Shown: piece by piece, positions 33,054 to 39,178 of the stretch
Layout of the letters: each line of letters begins with the position of its first letter
Position numbering within the stretch: position 1 is the first letter of the stretch
IMG/VR virus record: IMGVR_UViG_3300037246_001032
Location: 1-39,332 of that record
DNA length: 39,332 bases
Origin: a virus
Direction: 5' to 3' (one strand)
Translations under genes and position numbers: made by a program
The notes under the pieces: model-generated
The model's input: only the letters and a program-made list of their open reading frames with translations
Databases searched by the model: none
Told to the model about the DNA's origin: nothing

Positions 33054-33077
33054 AATAAATTTTAATGGAGGATACCC

Positions 33078-33398
33078 ATGGGCAAGGTAAGAGACAGGCA
33101 ACGGAACCACGACAACTGGATGGGGTCTTTAATATCTGGAACATTCTGGAGTATGGGATTAATAATTGCAGGGGCTTTAACTCAGCAATTATGGCTTATA
33201 GGATACGCCTTTGTAGGGTGTATTATCACAATAACTTTATCGGAAAGGAGAGGTGCTATGAAAGATTTAATGAAGCGCGTTCTTGGTATAAGAACAATGG
33301 AAATGAAGCTCGGAGCAGTTGCAAAATACTTAAAAGTCAAATTCACACATGTCCCTGAGCAGTATCGTTGCGATGAAATCAAAGAAGTTTCTCAGTAG
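33078..33398 (+). CDS. Small membrane protein with internal in-frame start
   Basis: The 106-residue protein has two hydrophobic segments (NWMGSLISGTFWSMGLIIAG and LWLIGYAFVGCIITITL), then a soluble basic C-terminal part. SD TGGAGG lies 8 bases before the ATG. Within the frame a second strong SD (AAAGGAGAGG) precedes an ATG at 33258, which would give a 46-residue soluble product beginning MKDLMKRVLGIRTMEMKLGA. Two products, membrane-bound and soluble, are likely. An overlapping frame at 33065 has no SD and is not favoured. The function is unknown; it is the first gene behind the RNA element. Confidence 0.6.
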   Translation: MGKVRDRQRNHDNWMGSLISGTFWSMGLIIAGALTQQLWLIGYAFVGCIITITLSERRGAMKDLMKRVLGIRTMEMKLGAVAKYLKVKFTHVPEQYRCDEIKEVSQ

Positions 33399-33406
33399 CT
33401 TCACTA

Positions 33407-33422
33407 GCCCCTTACGAGGGGC
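33407..33422 (+). repeat. Short GC-rich hairpin
   Basis: GCCCCT and AGGGGC form a perfect 6-bp stem around a TACG tetraloop, 9 bases after the stop of gene 33078. No T-run follows. It may protect the 3' end of that mRNA or form part of the larger structured region up to 33523. Confidence 0.4.
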
Positions 33423-33439
33423 CTGTGTGGCGATTGAAT

Positions 33440-33553
33440 ATGGCAATGATAAATAACAAGGTGGGCGGGAGCTTTAGAGAGGTGAATACAGGTAATGAGC
33501 ACTGCCTTAATCCTGCCCACCTTAATAAAAGTGCCAACGGGAGGATAAAATGA
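33440..33553 (+). CDS. Possible 37-residue protein overlapping a long RNA stem
   Basis: This frame begins MAMINNKVGGSFREVNTGNE and ends with an ATGA overlap with the next gene. It has only a weak SD. It covers an inverted repeat with 13-bp arms (33458-33470 and 33511-33523, one G-T pair), so the stretch may be an RNA element rather than a gene. Confidence 0.3.
   Translation: MAMINNKVGGSFREVNTGNEHCLNPAHLNKSANGRIK
33458..33523 (+). repeat. Long stem-loop (13-bp arms)
   Basis: AAGGTGGGCGGGA pairs with TCCTGCCCACCTT (one G-T pair) around a 40-nt loop. Such a long stem within a dense phage operon points to a structured RNA or a recombination/protein site. It lies between genes 33078 and 33550 and 26 bases before the ATG of the latter. 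Confidence 0.45.
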
Positions 33554-33633
33554 ACCTATTTCTATACACATTATCAGCCATAGCAACAGGGCTAGTTATC
33601 TGGTTGGCTATTTGGCTGATCGGGAGGTTTTAG
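33550..33633 (+). CDS. Single-helix membrane peptide (27 aa)
   Basis: MNLFLYTLSAIATGLVIWLA and a short end (IWLIGRF) form one transmembrane helix with almost no soluble part. GGGAGGAT lies 5-6 bases before the ATG. It abuts gene 33634, whose SD (GGGAGG) is inside its last codons. Tiny membrane peptides are common in early phage operons; function unknown. Confidence 0.45.
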   Translation: MNLFLYTLSAIATGLVIWLAIWLIGRF

Positions 33634-33834
33634 ATGGATGATATAAAGGGAGACACTTTAGAAGACTTGGCACTTAGAATGCCTAATCATATTGTAATGG
33701 CAAAACGTTTGTGGGTTGGCAATATATCTGTCGATATCAATCATATTGATAACGACTTAAATAAGCCTCTCAACTACATTGACGCATTCAAGGAAATGGC
33801 TGAGATACTGGACGGCAAGGCGGTGAAGCGATAA
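33634..33834 (+). CDS. Hypothetical phage protein (66 aa)
   Basis: The gene begins directly after the stop of the membrane peptide, with GGGAGG 6-7 bases upstream. The product opens MDDIKGDTLEDLALRMPNHI and is soluble and acidic in its first half. It overlaps the Cys-rich gene by TAATG. No family is recognised. Confidence 0.55.
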   Translation: MDDIKGDTLEDLALRMPNHIVMAKRLWVGNISVDINHIDNDLNKPLNYIDAFKEMAEILDGKAVKR

Positions 33835-33947
33835 TGGATCAGAGTGACCACATTAATGGCGATTTGCCTGAAGAGTCTAAATGTGATGGATGCGAGTTCG
33901 AGCATTGTAACGATTGCCCGATTTCTATGTGTCCTTATAATACGTGA
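33834..33947 (+). CDS. Cys-rich mini-protein (37 aa)
   Basis: The frame overlaps the upstream stop (TAATG). Five cysteines cluster in 17 residues as CDGCEFEHC and NDCPISMC, with a His, which fits a single zinc site. It is an example of the many small metal-binding proteins in this part of the window. Function unknown. Confidence 0.5.
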   Translation: MDQSDHINGDLPEESKCDGCEFEHCNDCPISMCPYNT

Positions 33948-33983
33948 ATCAGTTGTTAAGCCCCTAGGTGGGGAAGGAGAGAG

Positions 33984-34418
33984 ATGGAAACAATATACAA
34001 AAATCATACAATTGAGTGGGGCGATCTTGCTGGAATTTTTTCAATCAAAAAGGATGGTATTGAGCTTAAGCGTGGATTCAGGAGAGTATCTGAATGCGAA
34101 GAGTGGATCGACAAGCAACTCAAAAAGAAGTTCAAGAGGGTTCCCGTGTTACATGTATTCGGGTTCGGTTCTAAACATGTTGATAGAGTCGAAGGCAATG
34201 CTACAAGTATCGTTGACGTTGATTATGTATGGGTTACGTCAAAGGGTAATCGTGGTAAAGTTCAGATGAAAAGGGTCTGGGTTGATAACCCCGAAAACAG
34301 GGAGGCTCTTAAGATTGTCCTTGAGAAAGAAAAGCAGATCGAGTCTCTTAAGGATGAGGTACGCGAAATATCAGATAAAACGATTCGCTTAACAGCGGAA
34401 ATGATGATTGCAGATTAA
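33984..34418 (+). CDS. Hypothetical early-region protein (144 aa)
   Basis: SD AAGGAGAGAG precedes the ATG; a CCCCTAGGTGGGG hairpin lies just before it at 33960-33972. The N-terminal part (METIYKNHTIEWGDLAGIFS) is a small beta-rich domain, the middle is basic (KQLKKKFKRVPV), and the C-terminus is a coiled coil from about residue 105. No signal, no known domain. It precedes the recombination genes. Confidence 0.55.
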   Translation: METIYKNHTIEWGDLAGIFSIKKDGIELKRGFRRVSECEEWIDKQLKKKFKRVPVLHVFGFGSKHVDRVEGNATSIVDVDYVWVTSKGNRGKVQMKRVWVDNPENREALKIVLEKEKQIESLKDEVREISDKTIRLTAEMMIAD

Positions 34419-34439
34419 CACTCAAAAAGGAGGGGATAA

Positions 34440-35321
34440 GTGAATCTTAAATCTGGAATACATATAATTAACAATGAAGCCTATCACGCTGACCCTGTGG
34501 TTAAGCCTTCGTTGTCCAGAAGCATGATAAGGGAAATTCTCAACTGTCCGGCTAAAGCTTTTATTAAGCATCCAAGATTGAATCCTGACTTTGTGCCGGA
34601 TGAGCCGAAGTCAATATTTGATATTGGCACAGCTTCACATTCTCTCTTATTAGAGGGTGTTGATAACTGCGAGATTATCTATGCTGACGACAAGCGAACC
34701 AAGGCGGTCAAAGAGAAGATTGTCGAGGCAAGAGCAAAAGGAAGAACTCCGTTACTTGAGAAGGAATATGACAAAACAATTATCATGGTCGAGCGGGCAG
34801 AAGAACAGATAATTGCATGTCCAGACCTTGACATAATAGATCTCCAAAAAGACGGAAAGGCCGAGCAGACATTTATCTGGAAAGAGAAAGATGGAATAGG
34901 CCGTGAGTCATGGCACAGAATAAGAACCGACTGGTTGAGCAATGACTTTAAGGTGACCTTTGATTATAAAACTACCGGAACTAGTGCTGATCCGAACTGG
35001 TTTGCAAAGCACATAGCCGATATGAATTATGACATTCAGGAACCTTATTACCGCAGAGGAATAAAAGCGGTCACGGGAATCGACTCGACATTTATCTTTG
35101 TAGTTCAGGAGACAACCGAGCCGTTCCTTTGCTCATTCATAGGGTTAAGCCCTCAGTATCAGGAGATGGGAAAACAGAAAGCAGAGTTCGGTATATTTTT
35201 ATGGAATCAGTGCATGGAGTCAGGTAAATGGGAAGGATACCCAAAGAAAATATGTTATGTCGAACCTCCGGCATATACTTTAACGCAATGGGAACAGAAA
35301 TCAATGGAGATAGGAGTTTAA
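34440..35321 (+). CDS. RecE-like/PD-(D/E)XK exonuclease (DUF3799 type)
   Basis: The 293-residue product starts at GTG 34440 with a perfect AAGGAGGGG SD. It opens with HIINNEAYHADP and SLSRSMIREILNCPAKAF, the usual entry of phage RecE-type nucleases. Active-site elements are ASHSLLLEG (His near 67), RIRTDWL (Asp near 165), FDYKTT (Asp-x-Lys near 175-177) and the YDIQEPYYRRGI helix. It would resect double-stranded ends from 5' to 3' to feed the Sak4-like protein and SSB encoded directly after it. Confidence 0.8.
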   Translation: MNLKSGIHIINNEAYHADPVVKPSLSRSMIREILNCPAKAFIKHPRLNPDFVPDEPKSIFDIGTASHSLLLEGVDNCEIIYADDKRTKAVKEKIVEARAKGRTPLLEKEYDKTIIMVERAEEQIIACPDLDIIDLQKDGKAEQTFIWKEKDGIGRESWHRIRTDWLSNDFKVTFDYKTTGTSADPNWFAKHIADMNYDIQEPYYRRGIKAVTGIDSTFIFVVQETTEPFLCSFIGLSPQYQEMGKQKAEFGIFLWNQCMESGKWEGYPKKICYVEPPAYTLTQWEQKSMEIGV

Positions 35322-35323
35322 TT

Positions 35324-36283
35324 ATGAGCTATACATTTAGACCAGCAGTTAGGGTTGAAACACCTGTAATAATAGGATTGGCAGGGCCATCAAAATCAGG
35401 CAAAACCTACTCAGCCATGAGGCTTGCAATAGGGTTAGCGCAGGGCGGTAAGATTGCCATGATTAACACCGAGGGGCCGAGAGGGCATCAATATGCGAAT
35501 GCCCCCTTTAAGTATGATGCCTGTGACTTAAAAGAGCCGTTTAGTATGAAAAGTTACGAGGAAGCCATTAAGGAAGCTGGCAAATTCAATCCGGCTGTTC
35601 TTATCATTGACAGTATGAGCCATGCACATGAAGGAGTCGGGGGTATGCTCGACCAACACGAATCTATACTCGACCAGAAGGCTGGCAATGATTTTGCAAA
35701 GAGGGATAAACTCACATGGTTTGCGTGGGTAAAACCAAAGAAGGATGAAGCCTCCATGATAAACACGATGCTTCAGCAGAAATTCCACATTATCTTATGC
35801 TTCAGAGCAAAGGAAAAGCTTAAAATAGTACGAGGCAAAGAGCCTGAAAATCTTGGATGGAGGCCGATAGCTTCTGACCGTATCCATTACGAAACAGCCA
35901 TTACCTTAATATTGCCTCCGAGTAGCAAGGGCAAGCCCGATTTATCAGAAAAGGGGTCTGAATTGAGAGAGCCTTTTGATAGTATGGTCAAGAGCGTGCA
36001 AATCAACGAGGAGTTAGGCGAAAAGATAGCTGAGTGGTCTTCTGGTGGCATTTCTAAGCCTGCCCCGACCTCTGAGCCGGAGACAGAAGTAGGATCAACA
36101 CAGAGCAATACAGACACTTTGGAAGAGAAATTGTCTGCTTGTGAGAATATTGAGGAAATCAAGTTTATATGGGGCGAGATAAACAAAGCGTTGGAAGCCA
36201 AAGTGATTACCAAGGGCATGTACGAAATCCTGACCAAAATCAAGAACACGAAAAAACATCAGTTTAAGTCGGAGGCTAAATAA
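35324..36283 (+). CDS. Sak4-like RecA-fold recombinase/ATPase
   Basis: From ATG 35324 (SD GGAG) the 319-residue product has a P-loop GPSKSGKTYS (near residues 22-31), a Walker B VLIIDSMSH (near 92-100) and a GKEPENLGWRPIASDRIHYE region, a pattern typical of phage Sak4-type ATP-binding recombinases. A longer frame from 35228 overlaps the exonuclease and lacks an SD. The C-terminal ~100 residues are an acidic Pro/Thr linker plus a helical part. It overlaps the SSB start (TAATG). It should act in DNA annealing during phage recombination. Confidence 0.78.
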   Translation: MSYTFRPAVRVETPVIIGLAGPSKSGKTYSAMRLAIGLAQGGKIAMINTEGPRGHQYANAPFKYDACDLKEPFSMKSYEEAIKEAGKFNPAVLIIDSMSHAHEGVGGMLDQHESILDQKAGNDFAKRDKLTWFAWVKPKKDEASMINTMLQQKFHIILCFRAKEKLKIVRGKEPENLGWRPIASDRIHYETAITLILPPSSKGKPDLSEKGSELREPFDSMVKSVQINEELGEKIAEWSSGGISKPAPTSEPETEVGSTQSNTDTLEEKLSACENIEEIKFIWGEINKALEAKVITKGMYEILTKIKNTKKHQFKSEAK

Positions 36284-36660
36284 TGTACAACAAGATAATA
36301 ATGATAGGAAACTTAACCCGTGACCCTGAGTTAAGGAACACGCCTCAAGGCACACCAGTTTGCGGATTTGGCATAGCAGTAAATAAGAAGTACAAGCAGG
36401 GCGAGGAAATGAAAGAGGAAGTTACCTTTATCAATGTAATCGTGTTCGGCAAACAGGCTGAATCATGTGGTCAATATTTGAACAAGGGTAGTCAGATTCT
36501 TGTTGAAGGTAGTTTACGTGAAAGCAGATGGGAAACCGATGACGGGAAGAAGAGAAGCAAGCATGAGATCATAGCCCAGAGTGTAAGGTTCATGTCCAAG
36601 TCGCAAGCTCAGGAAAGCACAGATAAGCCAGAAGAGACTACGGACGTGGAACCCTTCTGA
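36283..36660 (+). CDS. ssb: Single-stranded DNA-binding protein
   Basis: The 125-residue product has the classical OB-fold start MYNKIIMIGNLTRDPELRNT, then FGIAVNKKY, FINVIVFGKQAESCGQYLNK and VEGSLRESRWETDDGKKR. It ends in an acidic tail DVEPF, like the protein-interaction tip of bacterial SSB. It is translated together with the Sak4-like gene (TAATG) and completes the nuclease/annealing/SSB set. Confidence 0.93.
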   Translation: MYNKIIMIGNLTRDPELRNTPQGTPVCGFGIAVNKKYKQGEEMKEEVTFINVIVFGKQAESCGQYLNKGSQILVEGSLRESRWETDDGKKRSKHEIIAQSVRFMSKSQAQESTDKPEETTDVEPF

Positions 36661-36671
36661 AGATAAACAAT

Positions 36672-36747
36672 TCGAGTGAATAGCATAAAAGGCGAATGTG
36701 CCTGCAACCACGTGGGGGAGATAGCCGTTTCGCACCGGCTCACTCGA
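36672..36747 (+). ncRNA. Compact multi-hairpin RNA element (about 76 nt)
   Basis: An 8-bp closing stem TCGAGTGA/TCACTCGA encloses three small stems: GGC/GCC (36691-36702), CCAC/GTGG (36708-36715) and GCCG/CGGC (36724-36739, with a TTTCGCAC loop). Overall size and closing-stem geometry resemble a tRNA, but the T-arm has an 8-nt loop, there is no proper D or anticodon arm and no CCA. It sits between ssb and gene 36776, 28 bases before that ATG, so it may be a leader or switch. Confidence 0.5.
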
Positions 36748-36775
36748 TTTAACTTTAACAATGTGAGGGAGAACT

Positions 36776-36952
36776 ATGCAAGACTTTGTAATTGAAACCT
36801 TATCACCAGAAGAAATACAGAAGCATTTAAGGCAGTGGAGACATGAATACACTATAAAAATAATCCACTATAGCGTTGTCATGTCACAGCAGACCGAGTT
36901 TGAGGGTGTCAGGTTGGCTCACATCGTTGTGGAGAGAATTAAGAAACAATGA
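36776..36952 (+). CDS. Hypothetical phage protein (58 aa)
   Basis: A GAGGGAGAA SD precedes the ATG. The product begins MQDFVIETLSPEEIQKHLRQ and ends in a basic helix (AHIVVERIKKQ). It overlaps the next gene by ATGA and lies behind the structured RNA element. No family is recognised. Confidence 0.5.
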   Translation: MQDFVIETLSPEEIQKHLRQWRHEYTIKIIHYSVVMSQQTEFEGVRLAHIVVERIKKQ

Positions 36953-37149
36953 AAAAAGGAATGAAAAACGCAGAAAAGAGGCGCTTCAGGTCTACATGTT
37001 GCAAGGCGACGATCAACCTTAATAAGATGCAGGTCCCCTACTGTAACATGTGCGGGAACCTGTGCAGCGTGGTAAGAGTGAAAATCATACATATTCCATA
37101 TATTGAACAGAGAAACGACGATTTAACCTTAGATAATTTGGGGAGGTGA
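36949..37149 (+). CDS. Small zinc-ribbon-like protein (66 aa)
   Basis: Coupled by ATGA to the previous gene. After a basic start (MKKGMKNAEKRRFRSTCCKA) it has CC and CNMCGNLC, a pattern that fits a zinc ribbon. The C-terminal part is short and not recognised. Confidence 0.5.
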   Translation: MKKGMKNAEKRRFRSTCCKATINLNKMQVPYCNMCGNLCSVVRVKIIHIPYIEQRNDDLTLDNLGR

Positions 37150-37155
37150 GGGGAA

Positions 37156-37569
37156 ATGAATGATGGAGCTGCATTGCAAATTAAACAGCAGTTCGAGGTT
37201 GTCTATTGCTGTACGTGTAAAATGGCTTTTGCTGTTCCTGAATATATAAGAAGCAATTGGCTTGATAGTGGCGATAGTTTTTATTGTCCAAATGGTCATA
37301 GTCAACATTATTCAAAAAGCAATATCCAGAAGCTTGAAAAAAAGTTAGCAAGTGAAAAGAAACGGCGTGAATGGGCCGAGAACGATGCTTCACACGCTAA
37401 ATCCCAAAGGGATAGGGCTCTCCATTGCGTAAGGGCTCAGAAAGCAGCTAAGACAAAATTAAAAAAACGTATTCACGCCGGAGTCTGCCCTTGCTGTAAT
37501 AGACATTTTGTGAATTTGGAGAGGCATATGAATACTAAGCATAAAGATTATATAGAAAAGGATAAGTAA
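37156..37569 (+). CDS. Coiled-coil protein with zinc knuckles at both ends (C2H2-like)
   Basis: The 137-residue protein has an N-terminal metal site (YCCTCK ... FYCPNGHSQ), a long charged coiled coil (KLEKKLASEKKRREWAENDA onwards) and a C-terminal CPCCNRHFVNLERHMNTKH, which has the C-x2-C ... H-x4-H spacing of a C2H2 zinc finger. It may bind nucleic acid. SD GGGAGG(TGAGGGG) lies upstream. Confidence 0.65.
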   Translation: MNDGAALQIKQQFEVVYCCTCKMAFAVPEYIRSNWLDSGDSFYCPNGHSQHYSKSNIQKLEKKLASEKKRREWAENDASHAKSQRDRALHCVRAQKAAKTKLKKRIHAGVCPCCNRHFVNLERHMNTKHKDYIEKDK

Positions 37570-37570
37570 C

Positions 37571-37867
37571 ATGCCTGACCTCGAAGGCCAAGCCCTATCA
37601 AACTTCAACGCCGCACAGATCGAGATTAAGCTGATATGTGTTGGCAAGCGCAAGTGCTGGAAGGAAGACCCTTATACGTGTCCGTCAGCACTTACCGAAA
37701 TGGCGAGGGACTTTTGCACGCTTCACATGGATAAGCCAGAAGCGGACGGTGCTGTAAAATTTAAATGTCCCTATGGTGGAGCAACGGTTACATTGCCAAC
37801 GTGCGGTAAGTGCCACAGGAAGGGCTACTGTGAGAAACTTAAAGAGTATATGGGGGCGAAGGGATGA
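37571..37867 (+). CDS. Cys-rich protein (98 aa)
   Basis: Starts one base after the previous stop. Eight or nine cysteines and several His occur, including CVGKRKCWKEDPYTC and CGKCHRKGYC, suggesting one or two zinc sites. It overlaps the next gene by ATGA. The function is unknown. Confidence 0.55.
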   Translation: MPDLEGQALSNFNAAQIEIKLICVGKRKCWKEDPYTCPSALTEMARDFCTLHMDKPEADGAVKFKCPYGGATVTLPTCGKCHRKGYCEKLKEYMGAKG

Positions 37868-38190
37868 ACTGTGAATATGCAAGGGATCACTATGGAGTTC
37901 CGGCAGAAATAGGCATGAAGGTTATCGCTTACGGTAAATCGGGTATCATAGTCGAGGATAGAGGGCATTATCTCGGGATCACATTGGACACCGAAAAACC
38001 CGGAACTGTGAATAATTACCATCCAACCGACGGGATAGAATACGGTGAGCTGGGGAAAATAAGGCCTATGACACGATCACAGAGACGATACCAACGGTAT
38101 TTAGAATACGGAGACTGGTTTAATAATTTCCTTGATTTTTGCCGATGGGACTCTGACCCCGAAAGAAGCTGGAACAGGGGAACTTCTTAA
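37864..38190 (+). CDS. Conserved hypothetical phage protein (108 aa)
   Basis: The product has a KOW/SH3-like beta part (MKVIAYGKSGIIVEDRGHYL, then GITLDTEKPGTVNNYHPTDG) and a basic helical C-terminal part (MTRSQRRYQRYLEYGDWFNN). I have seen this two-part layout in early phage regions of other phages, but no function is established. It is coupled by ATGA to the upstream gene. Confidence 0.55.
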   Translation: MNCEYARDHYGVPAEIGMKVIAYGKSGIIVEDRGHYLGITLDTEKPGTVNNYHPTDGIEYGELGKIRPMTRSQRRYQRYLEYGDWFNNFLDFCRWDSDPERSWNRGTS

Positions 38191-38210
38191 ATGAACCGCA
38201 AGGGAGAGGG

Positions 38211-38414
38211 ATGAGTAAATTAACCTGGAGCGAGAGGGTCAATGTCATATCAATTAATCCGGTCGCAGACAAAGAAGAAATAGCGAGGCTTGCCGGTGAA
38301 CATGGTCGCATGGCTCAGGCGTTGCGGGGTTTCATTGTAGCTCGTAACGGCTTCGCAGATCCCGAAGAAGTATACGAAAGCGTTTTGCATGTTTTGGGGG
38401 ATCTGGAGAAATGA
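38211..38414 (+). CDS. Hypothetical phage protein (67 aa)
   Basis: GGGAGAGGG lies immediately before the ATG. A helical, acidic product (MSKLTWSERVNVISINPVAD, then GFADPEEVYESVLHVLGDL). It overlaps the nuclease start by ATGA. No family is recognised. Confidence 0.5.
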   Translation: MSKLTWSERVNVISINPVADKEEIARLAGEHGRMAQALRGFIVARNGFADPEEVYESVLHVLGDLEK

Positions 38415-38713
38415 GCAAACACCGTCAGGCGGCGAAGGTGGACAATAGCCAGACATCCATTGTGCGTGACCTCCGAAAAATACCGGGATTAATCGTTGAA
38501 GTCGGGCACGACGATGTTTTGATTGGCTATAAAGACCGGACATACTGGTACGACCTGAAGAACCCTGAAGACGTTTCTAAGAAGACAGGCGAGATAAGGC
38601 CGTCCAAGCTTACTGACAACGACAAGAGACGGCTGAGAGATTACACTGGCCATTTCAAGATCGTCTGGAGCATTGAACAGATATTGAAAGAGATGGGAAT
38701 TGTTAACAATTAA
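38411..38713 (+). CDS. PD-(D/E)XK nuclease-like protein (resolvase type)
   Basis: The 100-residue product shows a minimal restriction-endonuclease fold: VGHDDVLIGYKDRTYWYDLK with Asp near 34/35 and Asp48-x-Lys50, then a SKKTGEIRPSKLTDNDKRRL loop/helix and FKIVWSIEQILKEMGI as the closing strand and helix. Small phage proteins of this type resemble VRR-NUC or Holliday-junction resolvase-like nucleases. Its position near the recombination genes fits. Activity is inferred. Confidence 0.65.
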   Translation: MSKHRQAAKVDNSQTSIVRDLRKIPGLIVEVGHDDVLIGYKDRTYWYDLKNPEDVSKKTGEIRPSKLTDNDKRRLRDYTGHFKIVWSIEQILKEMGIVNN

Positions 38714-38725
38714 AAGGAGGTGTGT

Positions 38726-39004
38726 ATGCACGATCATTTACGGAAATTAATTAAAGGGTTTAACGGTCTAAAGAACGATGTGGACAGGTTTAAGTTCCTT
38801 GCTATTCATCCTGATATTTTCATGCTTCGCTTAGACAATGACAGTACGCACCTCAACCTCACCGAGTCAACATGTAAAAATTTCACAGAAGCAGAGGTTG
38901 ATGATTTCATAGATAGCATGGGTAATTTTGACGGCTATCTCGGATATTCCGGCGGAGTTATATCTTTGCTGAAAGCAATAGGAATAGACGGTCAACCAGT
39001 ATAA
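38726..39004 (+). CDS. Hypothetical phage protein (92 aa)
   Basis: SD AGGAGG lies 5 bases before ATG 38726; an in-frame GTG two codons upstream (38720) overlaps the SD and is unlikely. The product starts MHDHLRKLIKGFNGLKNDVD and has a beta-hairpin-like FLAIHPDIFMLRLDND. No family is recognised. Confidence 0.5.
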   Translation: MHDHLRKLIKGFNGLKNDVDRFKFLAIHPDIFMLRLDNDSTHLNLTESTCKNFTEAEVDDFIDSMGNFDGYLGYSGGVISLLKAIGIDGQPV

Positions 39005-39031
39005 CCTCAACCCTGAACTTGCGGAGGGCTA

Positions 39032-39058
39032 ATGAAACAATCGCACAGCACGGCATAG
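39032..39058 (+). CDS. Possible 8-residue leader peptide
   Basis: A near-perfect SD (GGAGGG) precedes an ATG whose frame stops after MKQSHSTA. The frame is followed by two copies of AGGATTAAGAC (about 39057 and 39086) and a strong hairpin, a layout that could be a translated leader. It could also be a decayed gene start. Confidence 0.25.
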   Translation: MKQSHSTA

Positions 39059-39093
39059 GATTAAGACATATAGATAGTACACCAAGGATTAAG

Positions 39094-39123
39094 ACCGGGG
39101 CCGGACGATCAGCTGGCCCCGGT
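39094..39123 (+). terminator. Strong GC hairpin, terminator-like but without T-run
   Basis: ACCGGGGCC and GGCCCCGGT form a perfect 9-bp stem with a 12-nt loop. Only TAAATAAAG follows, so intrinsic termination is doubtful; the hairpin may protect mRNA or be a Rho-linked end between genes 38726 and 39179. Confidence 0.4.
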
Positions 39124-39178
39124 TAAATAAAGAGAACAAATTAATAATAGTTAAGAGCTGAGGCTCGGAGGGGGAGAT

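Noticed and set aside
33065-33358. 97-residue frame overlapping gene 33078
   Set aside because: No SD, and it runs in a different frame from the well-led ATG at 33078; its translation lacks the clear two-helix layout.
36672-36747. tRNA gene
   Set aside because: The closing stem and length fit, but the T-arm loop has 8 nt, the D and anticodon arms cannot be formed, and no CCA is present.
39094-39123. Standard Rho-independent terminator
   Set aside because: The stem is strong but no T-run follows, so it was listed only as terminator-like with low confidence.
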